Source of the DNA: Campylobacter ornithocola
GTDB taxonomy: Bacteria; Campylobacterota; Campylobacteria; Campylobacterales; Campylobacteraceae
Assembly: GCF_013201605.1 (NCBI RefSeq)
Contig: NZ_CP053848.1
Span: 1,364,001-1,428,000 of the forward strand
Length of the DNA stretch: 64,000 bases
Reading direction: 5' to 3'
Shown here: positions 10,355 to 18,396 of the stretch, one piece after another
Layout of the letters: each line of letters starts with the position of its first letter
Numbering within the stretch: the first letter of the stretch is position 1
Made by a program: the position numbers and the translations under genes
Notes under the pieces: generated by a model
Seen by the model: only the letters and a program-made list of their open reading frames with translations
Databases searched by the model: none
Told to the model about the DNA's origin: nothing

Positions 10355-11854
10355 ATGATAACCCACATCAATGATTTTTTACAAGAAAGTGTTGCTAAAT
10401 TTGGAAGTAAAAATGCTTTTGTTGAATTTAATGGTAAAAGTATAAGCTATCAAGAATTTGATAATTTAAGCAAAAAAATAGCAAGTGAAATTCTTTCTAA
10501 ACTTCCTGTAAAGAGCACACAAGAACCTGTATTAATCATGCTTCCTAAAGGGATTGATTGTTTGCTTTCTTTTTTTGGTGTAGCAAAAAGTGGAAATTTT
10601 TATACACTTTTAGATGAAAAAAGTCCTAAAGAGCGTGTAGAAAAAGTCATAGAAGTTTTAAAACCCAAACTTTTGATCACTTCTAAAAGATTAAATTTAG
10701 ATTTTAGCCTTGATACTATTTTCACAGAAGATTTTGAAAGTTTTATTACAGATGAAAACGCTTTAGATAACGCCTTAATAAATCACATAGATACTAATTT
10801 ACTTTATGTCTTTTTCACAAGCGGAAGCACAGGAACACCAAAAGGGGTAAGCATAAGCCATAAAAGCGTGATTGACTATACTTTTTGGGTATGCGAGACT
10901 TTTAAACTAAATCATGAAGATATACTAGCAAATCAAGCACCATTTTACTTTGATAATAGCATTTTAGATATATTTAGCTCTGTTAAAATGGGAGCTACGC
11001 TTCATATACTGCCAAATCATCTTTTTGCTTTTCCAAATAAAATTTTAGAGTATTTAGAACAAGAAAAAATAACAACAATTTTTTGGGTGCCTTCAGTGCT
11101 TATTTATTTTGCCAATACTAACGCTCTTGACACCTTCAGACTAAAACACTTAAATAAAATTCTTTTTTGTGGCGAAATTATGCCAAACAAACAACTCAAC
11201 ATTTGGCGTAAATACCTTCCTAAAGCTCTATTTGCTAATCTTTATGGACCTACTGAAATCACCGATGTGTGTTCTTTTTTTATAGTTAACAGACAATTTA
11301 GCGATGATGAGCTTTTACCTATAGGAAAAGCTTGTAAAAATACTCAACTTTTAGTTTTTGATGAAAATTTAAATTTAATTACTTCCAATCAAGTAGGAGT
11401 TAAAGGTGAGCTTTATGTAAAAGGAACTTGTCTTTCTTTAGGATATTATAACGATAAAGGAAAAACCAAACAAGCTTTTATGCAAAATCCTTTACATGAT
11501 AATTATTTAGATTTGCTTTATAAAACAGGTGATGTAGTAGCTTATAATGAATTTGGTGAACTTTTATGCTATGGAAGAATAGATCACCAAATCAAATATA
11601 TGGGTCATCGTATAGAACTTGGAGAGATAGAAAATGTTATCAATTCTCACGAAAATGTTAGAAATTGTGCTTGCATTTTTAAAGAAGAAATTATTTGTTT
11701 TTATGAAAGCGAGAATGAATTAGAGTTTAAAAACTTTTTAAAAGACAAACTTCCTACTTATATGATACCTAAGAAATTTATTAAAATAGAACAATTTGCT
11801 TTAAATGCAAATGGTAAAATTGATAGGAAGGTTTTAATAAGTGGAATGGTTTGA
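10355..11854 (+). CDS. DltA-like AMP-forming amino acid ligase (adenylation domain)
   Basis: A 499-residue stand-alone adenylation enzyme, the counterpart of C. jejuni Cj1307. It has the core motifs FFTSGSTGTPKGV (A3), YFDNSILDIF (A4, with the Asp that contacts the amino group of amino-acid substrates), LYGPTEIT (A5), YKTGDVV (A7), GHRIELGEIE (A8) and the C-terminal NGKIDRK lysine (A10). Length and the FCGEIMP stretch recall DltA, the D-alanine ligase for a carrier protein. It likely charges one of the DltC-like carriers in the island with an amino acid. The identity of that amino acid cannot be told. It overlaps the following GNAT gene by 14 bp. Confidence 0.88.
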   Translation: MITHINDFLQESVAKFGSKNAFVEFNGKSISYQEFDNLSKKIASEILSKLPVKSTQEPVLIMLPKGIDCLLSFFGVAKSGNFYTLLDEKSPKERVEKVIEVLKPKLLITSKRLNLDFSLDTIFTEDFESFITDENALDNALINHIDTNLLYVFFTSGSTGTPKGVSISHKSVIDYTFWVCETFKLNHEDILANQAPFYFDNSILDIFSSVKMGATLHILPNHLFAFPNKILEYLEQEKITTIFWVPSVLIYFANTNALDTFRLKHLNKILFCGEIMPNKQLNIWRKYLPKALFANLYGPTEITDVCSFFIVNRQFSDDELLPIGKACKNTQLLVFDENLNLITSNQVGVKGELYVKGTCLSLGYYNDKGKTKQAFMQNPLHDNYLDLLYKTGDVVAYNEFGELLCYGRIDHQIKYMGHRIELGEIENVINSHENVRNCACIFKEEIICFYESENELEFKNFLKDKLPTYMIPKKFIKIEQFALNANGKIDRKVLISGMV

Positions 11855-12581
11855 AAAATTGAATCAAGATTTTGGAGATTTTACCATTCATAATTGCTAT
11901 GAATATAAAAATATCTTTCTAAAAAAAGCAACAATCGATAATTATTTTCTACAACAAGAAAATGGCAATTTCTTTGTTTACAATAAAAAACTTTTATTTT
12001 ATTTTATCAATGAAATAAAACAATATAATCTAAAACCATCTTTTGTTAGACTTATAGGAAATCAAGAAAAATATTTTGAAAAACATAATTATTTTCTAAA
12101 ACTCAATAATTTTGAATGTTTTCAAATATTGAAACAAATGAGTCTTAGAAATGAAAATTTAACACCTATTCAATTTGAATTCATAAAAAAACCGACTATA
12201 GATGAAACAATAGAATGTTATAATTTTTTAAATGATATTTTTAAATATAACTTTAACCTTTTTTATCAAAAAAATAATTTTAAAAAATATATCAACAATA
12301 TTTTATGCTACAAAGAAGATAATAAAATATGTGGTGTTTTATTATATACTAATATTTTAAATCACACAATTTTAGATTATATTGCTATAAAATCTGACTT
12401 AAAACACAACAATATAGCTTATGCTCTACTAAATCATTTTTTTATAGAGAATAAAAACGCAAAATTTTACAAACTATATGTTGATATCAACAACGCGAAA
12501 GCAATAAATTTTTACAAAAAATCAAATTTTACTTTTAATAAAATAGAACTTAGATTTTACAGGAATTTTTATGACTTTTAA
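11841..12581 (+). CDS. GNAT-type N-acyltransferase, copy 1
   Basis: A 246-residue protein whose C-terminal half reads as a GNAT acetyltransferase: YKEDNKICGVLLYTN (beta strands), LDYIAIKSDLKHNNIAYALLNHFF (acetyl-CoA-binding motif A) and NNAKAINFYKKSNF. The N-terminal 120 residues form a separate region shared with the paralogue at 18397. It uses a GTG start (11841) with an AGGAAGG ribosome-binding site, inside the end of the ligase gene, so the two are coupled. It may N-acylate the carrier-bound amino acid or the sugar; this is inferred from the operon. C. jejuni Cj1298 occupies a comparable place. Confidence 0.75.
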   Translation: MEWFEKLNQDFGDFTIHNCYEYKNIFLKKATIDNYFLQQENGNFFVYNKKLLFYFINEIKQYNLKPSFVRLIGNQEKYFEKHNYFLKLNNFECFQILKQMSLRNENLTPIQFEFIKKPTIDETIECYNFLNDIFKYNFNLFYQKNNFKKYINNILCYKEDNKICGVLLYTNILNHTILDYIAIKSDLKHNNIAYALLNHFFIENKNAKFYKLYVDINNAKAINFYKKSNFTFNKIELRFYRNFYDF

Positions 12582-13305
12582 AGAAATTTATTTAATAGGA
12601 GAAGGAAGAGTAGCTAAGGAATGCTTAAAAATAGCTACTTGTTTTTTTAAAAAAGAAATTGTATTTATTTCTCAAAAAGATAAATCAAAACTCGATATTT
12701 TTTTTACTAAAATGCAAAATTGTTTCATCATAAGCGTCAATAATTTTTATATTTTTAAAAGAGAATGCGTAGAATCAAATTTTATCATCAACTATCACAA
12801 CTCCTTACTTCCAAAATACAGAGGAAGAAATGCACATATATGGGCTATATGGGAAGATGAGATAGCTACTGGCATCACTTGGCATAAAGTAGATCACAAT
12901 ATAGATACCGGAGATATCATTTTACAAAAAGAAATCAAAATTAACAAATCTTTTACAGCCATAAAACTACTTCAAATGCAACAAAATTTAGCTATAAATT
13001 CTTTTAAAGAATGTTTAGAAAATATCAAAAATTCTTCTCCACAAAAAAATACTGTTTCGGTATGTGAAGTGGGGGGGGGGATTTATACAAAAAATCAATT
13101 ACCCAATAATGCTATACTAAATATATCTTGGGATATTTCTACTATAGAAAGATTTTTAAGAGCTTTAGATAATGGCAATCTAACTCCTAAAACCAAAATA
13201 AAAATAAATGATAAGATATATGATATTTCATTTTATGAAATAGACCATCTTGAAATAAATTTAATTTTAAGTAATAATATCAAAATAATAATTCCAAAAA
13301 GGTAA
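12571..13305 (+). CDS. Formyltransferase (MTF-like), copy 1, phase-variable, ON
   Basis: A 244-residue enzyme with the N10-formyl-THF transferase signature: NYHNSLLPKYRG (catalytic N74, H76, S78) and IDTGDI (D112). This is the Asn-His-Asp set of methionyl-tRNA and sugar N-formyltransferases. It is shorter than methionyl-tRNA formyltransferase and lacks the tRNA-binding C-terminal domain. It probably N-formylates a small amine, either a carrier-bound amino acid or a sugar amine. A 10-G tract covers codons 167-170 and is in frame. It overlaps the GNAT by 11 bp and is 3 bp from the next ACP gene, between the DltA-like ligase and a DltC-like carrier. Confidence 0.85.
   Translation: MTFKEIYLIGEGRVAKECLKIATCFFKKEIVFISQKDKSKLDIFFTKMQNCFIISVNNFYIFKRECVESNFIINYHNSLLPKYRGRNAHIWAIWEDEIATGITWHKVDHNIDTGDIILQKEIKINKSFTAIKLLQMQQNLAINSFKECLENIKNSSPQKNTVSVCEVGGGIYTKNQLPNNAILNISWDISTIERFLRALDNGNLTPKTKIKINDKIYDISFYEIDHLEINLILSNNIKIIIPKR
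13071..13080 (+). repeat. Poly-G tract (G10) in formyltransferase copy 1
   Basis: Ten G after GAAGT, encoding VGGG. The reading frame continues to 13305, so the gene is ON. Confidence 0.9.
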
Positions 13306-13308
13306 GAA

Positions 13309-13533
13309 ATGCAGCTTATACAAGAATTTTTTAACAAAATAGACAGAGAAGATATTAATGAAAATATGCAAAATTTACTTAGCGATGACATAATAGATAG
13401 TTTGGATATCATGGCTTTAGTGACTGAAATCGAAAAACATTACAAAAAACCTTTAAAAGCAGAATTTATTAAAGCTGAAAATTTTGAAAGTTTTAAAGAT
13501 ATTAAAGAAATGATAAAACAAGCGATGCAATGA
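13309..13533 (+). CDS. Acyl-carrier protein (DltC-like), copy 2
   Basis: A 74-residue carrier protein with the IIDSLDIMALV motif (phosphopantetheine Ser31). It is closely similar to the copies at 7302 and 19163. It starts 3 bp after the formyltransferase and overlaps the KAS III-like gene by 4 bp (ATGA), so it is the carrier for this ligase/GNAT/formyltransferase/KAS module. Its resemblance to D-alanyl carrier proteins, combined with the upstream DltA-like ligase, supports an aminoacyl-carrier function. Confidence 0.88.
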   Translation: MQLIQEFFNKIDREDINENMQNLLSDDIIDSLDIMALVTEIEKHYKKPLKAEFIKAENFESFKDIKEMIKQAMQ

Positions 13534-14489
13534 ACATAAAACTATATAATCATTCCATTAAAGCCGTTAGTATTGTATTACCTAAAAATCCATATTCTAA
13601 AGAAGATGAATTAAAACTTTGTAATATAAATGAAAAAAAATATCAACTTTTGCAAAAAAACTCAGGAATTTACAGCCATTTTATAAGTGATAAACAAGTA
13701 TATGCAAGTGATTTGGCCACACAAGCTTTAGAAATGCTTTTTGAAAAAAATATCATTTGTAAAAATGAACTTGATATGATTATTTTTACAACTTTCACAC
13801 CAGATTTCTTAGCACCAGCTTGCACTAGTTTAATTCATAAAAATTTAAATTTAAGTGAACACACTCTGTGTTTTGATATGTTGGGATTTTGCCCTGGATT
13901 TTTACAAAGTCTTTTTCAAGTTTTTTTAGCATTAAATCACACGCATATTCAAAAAGTAGTTTTAATATGTGCTAGTGTAAAAAGCAAGGCAATTGATACT
14001 CAAAAAGATAAAATCACCTTTTTAAACAATAGCGATAGTGCAAGTGCCATTTTAATAGAAAAAAACACCAATGCTTATGAAAAAAGTTTTTTTTCTCAAA
14101 AAATTTTTTCAACCCAATGTCTAGAAGAAACCCTACCCTTTAATGGATTTAATCACAACTCAAATGAAACCATACAAGCTAATGGTAATCTAGCTTTTTC
14201 TTTTGCCATGCAAAACTATCCAGTATTTTTTCAAGATTTTTTTGATTATTTTAAATTAGACAAAAATAAAATTGATGAATTTTTCATTCATTCTTCTGAT
14301 AATTTTTCTAAACAAAAATTACTTGAAGAACTAAAATTAGCCACCAAAGAAGATGCTATCCTTAAAAACTACGGAAATACTACTATAAATAAATTACCTT
14401 TAGAGCTTGCTTCATACATGGGGGGGGGTATAAACAAATTTTCCTTGGAAGCTTTGGAACAGGCATTACCTTTAATGCATGTAGCTTAA
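13530..14489 (+). CDS. KAS III (FabH)-like enzyme, copy A, phase-variable, currently OFF at its 3' end
   Basis: A thiolase-fold protein with the active-site Cys (GFCPGF, C121), His (FFIHSS) and Asn (NYGNTT) of KAS III. At a G9 tract (14420-14428) the present frame turns into the unrelated tail KFSLEALEQALPLMHVA and stops at 14489, 319 aa. With one extra G the frame reads MGGGYKQIFLGSFGTGITFN, restoring the FabH C-terminal motif (compare LGGFGAGLSWAN in the copy at 20204). It would then end at 14533, giving 334 aa. So this copy lacks its last beta strand and is phase OFF. KAS III relatives can also act as acyltransferases from ACP; its reaction is unknown. Confidence 0.85.
   Translation: MNIKLYNHSIKAVSIVLPKNPYSKEDELKLCNINEKKYQLLQKNSGIYSHFISDKQVYASDLATQALEMLFEKNIICKNELDMIIFTTFTPDFLAPACTSLIHKNLNLSEHTLCFDMLGFCPGFLQSLFQVFLALNHTHIQKVVLICASVKSKAIDTQKDKITFLNNSDSASAILIEKNTNAYEKSFFSQKIFSTQCLEETLPFNGFNHNSNETIQANGNLAFSFAMQNYPVFFQDFFDYFKLDKNKIDEFFIHSSDNFSKQKLLEELKLATKEDAILKNYGNTTINKLPLELASYMGGGINKFSLEALEQALPLMHVA
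14420..14428 (+). repeat. Poly-G tract (G9) that puts KAS III copy A out of frame
   Basis: Nine G counting the G of the ATG at 14418. G10 (or G7) restores the conserved C-terminus; G9 gives the truncated form. Confidence 0.88.
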
Positions 14490-14519
14490 AAATAAACTTT
14501 AATAAGCTACAAAGTTTTA

Positions 14520-15737
14520 TCAAAATTGTGTGATTTCTAATACAAATTTATCTTTTATATCTTTAAAAGTAAATATCTTATCTTTACAAGGATAAGATAT
14601 ACTATCTTCTTTCATATCAAATTTTTTACCCTGAAATTTTTCAAGCAATATAGGTAATTCTTTTTTAAATAAAGCTCTATTTGTCATTCTCAATCCATGC
14701 TCTAAACTCTTTATATACCTACCATCTATATCTGCTTCATCTTTAACAATATGCAAAGTAGCATCAAATCCAAGCTGATTATAAATTTCATATAGATTAG
14801 TTTTGTGTTCCACTGGAGCACCATCATCTTTAGCACTATGATAACTGACAAATATTGTATTTTTATTTTTCTCGCTTTGTAGTTTTAAATGCTTTGAATT
14901 TAAAAGAACTCTTATCATATAATTATCATCACTTAAATAATATAAAGAATTTTCATCTCTAGTCCAATATTTTTGCACAAAACAAGAAAGAATATAATGT
15001 TTTCCTTTTATAAAAAATTCAGCACAGCCTGTTTCTCTACCTAACAAATGTGGTAAATGTGGCAATGAAACTCCAGAATTATCAACAACCGCATCAACAT
15101 ACCAAGGAGCAATTTTAGCACACATTAACGCAAGGTGTCCTCCGTATGACCCCCCCCCATAAATTTTAGGTAAATTTTGAAACTGCGGAAATTTAATCAT
15201 AATATCTTTTAACGCATTGATATGATCAATAGCAGCCATAATACCATAATTTTGATATTCATTATTAGGTAAAACAAAATCACATGAAAGATTTACTAAA
15301 AAATCTTTTTCTAATCTACCTTCATCTTTGATCACTTCAACCTTTTCATTAAGTTTTTCCAAACAAGCTTTAAAATTATCTTTTTCATGTTCTAAAATTT
15401 GCAGATTGCAAAGATTTGCAATCTCACAAAAACTCTCCCAATCTTTTTTATTTGGCTTAAAAATTGGATTATAATTTTCATCTATAGAAGGTCTTGCGCT
15501 AAAACAATGATAAAAAACATCCACCACTACAACATTAAAATTTTTAACAAGATACTCTCTATCAAAATCCAAAAATGAAATATTTGCATTATCTCCAAAA
15601 CCCCCTATAATAAAAACAATAGCCTTCATTTCTTTGCTATCATCATAAGTAATTCTGTATTCAAGTTTACTTTCTCTTTTTATATTAAGTTCTACATCAT
15701 CACAAGAATCTATAAAATAAGTTTGGTTTATAAGCAT
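14520..15737 (-). CDS. DUF2920 alpha/beta-hydrolase-like protein, copy 2, phase-variable, ON
   Basis: A 405-residue paralogue of the gene at 8294. The first 40 residues are identical, as is the central block around residues 157-200, ending in the GGGSYGG nucleophile elbow (Ser197). The regions between are clearly divergent, so the pair is mosaic. Nine C on the plus strand (15150-15158) form the coding-strand G9 tract, in frame. It is divergent from another AAC(3)-family gene across 76 bp, repeating the arrangement at 8294/9571. Its end is convergent with KAS III copy A, and would overlap it by 14 bp if that gene were ON. Function unknown. Confidence 0.8.
   Translation of the reverse strand: MLINQTYFIDSCDDVELNIKRESKLEYRITYDDSKEMKAIVFIIGGFGDNANISFLDFDREYLVKNFNVVVVDVFYHCFSARPSIDENYNPIFKPNKKDWESFCEIANLCNLQILEHEKDNFKACLEKLNEKVEVIKDEGRLEKDFLVNLSCDFVLPNNEYQNYGIMAAIDHINALKDIMIKFPQFQNLPKIYGGGSYGGHLALMCAKIAPWYVDAVVDNSGVSLPHLPHLLGRETGCAEFFIKGKHYILSCFVQKYWTRDENSLYYLSDDNYMIRVLLNSKHLKLQSEKNKNTIFVSYHSAKDDGAPVEHKTNLYEIYNQLGFDATLHIVKDEADIDGRYIKSLEHGLRMTNRALFKKELPILLEKFQGKKFDMKEDSISYPCKDKIFTFKDIKDKFVLEITQF
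15150..15158 (-). repeat. Poly-G tract (G9 on the minus strand) in DUF2920 copy 2
   Basis: Nine C on the plus strand at the same codons as in DUF2920 copy 1. In frame. Confidence 0.9.
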
Positions 15738-15813
15738 AAAATATCCTAAATTTTAAATTAATTAATATATAATTATATTTAAAAAAATAAATTCTAAAAT
15801 TAAAGCAAGAATA

Positions 15814-16623
15814 ATGTTAGATTATAAAATACAAGATTTAAAAAACATACTAACTCAAAATATCACTCCAGATAATGAAATAGTTTTTATAGCAGGAAAT
15901 TTGGCTAATTTTGGGATTTTTGACTCTAGAAATAAAAAAGATTTACTTGATACTATCATAGAAAGCATAATGCAAGCTAGCAATCATCAAAGCACTATAA
16001 TGACACAAACCATGAGTTTTCAAATTTGCAATACAAACACTCCTTTTCATCGTTATACGTGGGCAAATTTAGGTGCTTTTGGTAATTATTTGCTAAATCT
16101 TAATGGTAGCATAAGAAGTCTTCATCCTTTTGCATCTTATACAGCTTTTGGAAAAAATGCACAAATTTGTGAATGCCAAAATCCTTTTGCTTATGGCTTG
16201 CAAAGTCCTTATGATAATATGCTTAAATATGATAATATTTTAATGCTAAGTATGGGTATGAAACCAAATTTAACTTGCTCTATAGTCCATCATGCAGAAT
16301 TTAATATGCATGTTCCTTATAGATATATCAAAGAATTTAATCACCCTATCAAAATAAATGATGAAATTATTTATAAGAAATTTTATCTTCATGTGTTATA
16401 TAAAGAATATTGTGGGGGGGGGTATATAAGAAATTTAAATGTTAAGTTCTTTGATTATTTTTTACATAAATACAAAGGCAAAATCAAAAAATTTCCTTTA
16501 GGAAAAAATATAATTTATATTTATAATTATAAAGATTTTTATAATTCTTGTATAGAATATCTCCAACAAGATATTTATGCATGGATGAGTGAAGAGCCAA
16601 AAGTTAAACCATTTGCATTTTAA
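15814..16623 (+). CDS. AAC(3)-family-like acyltransferase, divergent member, phase-variable, ON
   Basis: A 269-residue protein with the general AAC(3) layout: an N-terminal EIVFIAGNLANFG, the middle RSLHPFASYTAFGKNA (compare RTNDPIFSFAIKGAK in the other copies), and YGLQSPYDNML. It is more distant than the two other members and may have a different acceptor. A G9 tract at codons 201-203 encodes CGGGY and is in frame. It heads the second plus-strand operon of the island. Its stop is close to the next start at 16637. Catalytic use of acetyl-CoA is expected from the family but not shown. Confidence 0.7.
   Translation: MLDYKIQDLKNILTQNITPDNEIVFIAGNLANFGIFDSRNKKDLLDTIIESIMQASNHQSTIMTQTMSFQICNTNTPFHRYTWANLGAFGNYLLNLNGSIRSLHPFASYTAFGKNAQICECQNPFAYGLQSPYDNMLKYDNILMLSMGMKPNLTCSIVHHAEFNMHVPYRYIKEFNHPIKINDEIIYKKFYLHVLYKEYCGGGYIRNLNVKFFDYFLHKYKGKIKKFPLGKNIIYIYNYKDFYNSCIEYLQQDIYAWMSEEPKVKPFAF
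16414..16422 (+). repeat. Poly-G tract (G9) in the divergent AAC(3)-like gene
   Basis: Nine G after TGT. G9 keeps the frame to 16623 (ON). Confidence 0.9.
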
Positions 16624-16636
16624 ATTAAGGAAAATC

Positions 16637-17224
16637 ATGGAAAAAGAATTAGAGTTTAACTTTAAAGGAAGTCGTGACTATATTCAAGGAACAGATATTT
16701 ACAATACAATATTATTTTTATATAAAGATAATATTGTATCAAATTTTGAAATTTCTTTTCATAATATAGCACACAATAATCTAATTTTAAGTGATATTAA
16801 ACCTAATGATTTAAAAGACTTAAGATTTGTTTGTAATTTTACAACAAAAAATTCTTCTTTATGTTATTTATATGGGTTAGATAATCCACTTTCTAAGCCG
16901 ACACTTTCTAAGCCTTATCTAGAAGAAAATATTATTGAAAATACCATCATTGATTATACTCAAAAAAGCATTATTTTAAGCAATCCTAGTGATTTTACTT
17001 ATATAGAAGAAATCGTTGCTTTAAATAAACACCTATTAACTAAAATATTCCCTGAAGTAAAAGGAAAATGGTATTTTTCAAAACTACAACTTCAAAATAT
17101 CCCTCTAGATAAATCTTATCCTATCAAGATTATTTTTAAAAGTAATTTTAATTTTTTAATAGTAAAAAGTGAAATTTATACTAAAGATGATTTTGTTGGT
17201 TTTATTTATTTTAGTTTAAAATAA
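16637..17224 (+). CDS. Unrecognised protein of the acyl-carrier module (possible hotdog fold)
   Basis: A 195-residue protein I do not recognise. The ATG at 16637 follows a GGAAA ribosome-binding site; a longer reading frame from 16589 would overlap the previous gene. It has no signal peptide or membrane segment. An N-terminal segment FNFKGSRDYIQGTDIYN and a repeat-like C-terminal half rich in beta strands (about residues 125-195) are weakly reminiscent of double-hotdog dehydratase or thioesterase proteins. The position directly before a KAS III-like enzyme and an ACP would suit such a role. This is a guess from pattern and context only. Confidence 0.5.
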   Translation: MEKELEFNFKGSRDYIQGTDIYNTILFLYKDNIVSNFEISFHNIAHNNLILSDIKPNDLKDLRFVCNFTTKNSSLCYLYGLDNPLSKPTLSKPYLEENIIENTIIDYTQKSIILSNPSDFTYIEEIVALNKHLLTKIFPEVKGKWYFSKLQLQNIPLDKSYPIKIIFKSNFNFLIVKSEIYTKDDFVGFIYFSLK

Positions 17225-17233
17225 GGAACTTAT

Positions 17234-18163
17234 ATGTTAGGAATTTGTGAAATAGGAACTTATATCAGTCATAATAAAATTTCTAATTTTGATAAAAAAG
17301 AACAATTTGAAATTAACGATATTTTTATAAAAGAAAAAATAGGTTTTCAAAGCCTTAGTAAAAGTTTAGATGATGAAAAAACCTCAACAATGTGCTTAAA
17401 AGCTTTTGAAAAAATAAAAAACAAAATTGACTTAACCACTATAGATTGTTTAGTTTTGATTTCACAAAATCCAGATGTAAAAATCCCACATACCTCTGCA
17501 ATTTTGCATAAAGAATTAAATCTTTCTTCAAATTGTGCTTGTTTTGACATAGGACTTGGATGCAGTGGATATGTATATGGACTTTCTATCATACTTTCTT
17601 TTATGCAAAACAATGGTTTAAGAAATGGCTTATTATTTACCTGTGATCCTTATCGTAAAATCATAGACAACAATGACAAAAATACTTCTTTATTATTTGG
17701 TGATGGTGCAAGCGTAAGTTATATAAGTAAAGATTATAAATACAAAGCAAAATCCTTCAAATTTGGAACAAATGGCAGTAAGTATGAAAATATATTTTGC
17801 GAAAAAGATACATTGTTTATGAATGGACGAGGTGTATTTGATTTTAGTGCCACTACCATACCAAAACATATACTTGATTTCTTAGAAGAAGAAAAAATAA
17901 GTATTGATAATATCGATCGTTTTATCTTGCATCAAGGCAGTAAATATATAATTGATACCATTAGACAACGATTGAAAATAGACAAGGAAAAAATACCTTT
18001 TAAAGCAAATTTATATGGTAACACCGTATCTTCTTCAATACCAATTTTACTAGAAGATGAATTTCAAAGCAAAGAATGTTATAATAATATACTAATTTCA
18101 GGATTTGGCACGGGACTTTCTTGGGCTAGTGCTATACTACAAAGGAAAAATAATGCAAATTAA
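17234..18163 (+). CDS. KAS III (FabH)-like enzyme, copy B
   Basis: A 309-residue KAS III-family protein with all catalytic residues: Cys110 in GLGCSGYVYG, His in FILHQGSKYI, and Asn in YGNTVSSSIP. The C-terminal LISGFGTGLSWAS is complete, with no poly-G tract. It overlaps the following ACP start by 11 bp. It could condense an acyl unit with a carrier-bound extender, or transfer an acyl group from the carrier to a sugar. The pairing with ACP 18153 suggests a dedicated small acyl pathway rather than general fatty acid synthesis, for which fabH lies at 40296. Confidence 0.85.
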   Translation: MLGICEIGTYISHNKISNFDKKEQFEINDIFIKEKIGFQSLSKSLDDEKTSTMCLKAFEKIKNKIDLTTIDCLVLISQNPDVKIPHTSAILHKELNLSSNCACFDIGLGCSGYVYGLSIILSFMQNNGLRNGLLFTCDPYRKIIDNNDKNTSLLFGDGASVSYISKDYKYKAKSFKFGTNGSKYENIFCEKDTLFMNGRGVFDFSATTIPKHILDFLEEEKISIDNIDRFILHQGSKYIIDTIRQRLKIDKEKIPFKANLYGNTVSSSIPILLEDEFQSKECYNNILISGFGTGLSWASAILQRKNNAN

Positions 18164-18383
18164 CACTCAAGATATTTTAGAAATATTAAAAGATGTTGGA
18201 GTTTTAGTCGATGTCAATACGCTAGAATTTGATAAACCTTTAAAAGATCAAGGAGTTGATTCTTTAGATATGGCAAATCTTTTTTTAAATTTACAAGAAA
18301 AATATAATATAGAAATTCCTATGGAAGATGCGGAAAAACTACAAAATATTGAAGAGTTATTGCAATATATAAAATCAAAATAA
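18153..18383 (+). CDS. Acyl-carrier protein (classical DSLDM type)
   Basis: A 76-residue ACP with the canonical phosphopantetheine motif GVDSLDM (Ser37) and the acidic helix II that follows. It differs from the DltC-like carriers and is closer to fatty-acid or polyketide carriers. The ATG at 18153, preceded by AAAGGAAAA, lies inside the end of the KAS III-like gene, so the pair is coupled. The likely partner is the KAS III-like enzyme copy B. Confidence 0.88.
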   Translation: MQINTQDILEILKDVGVLVDVNTLEFDKPLKDQGVDSLDMANLFLNLQEKYNIEIPMEDAEKLQNIEELLQYIKSK

Positions 18384-18396
18384 TATTATCTAGACA

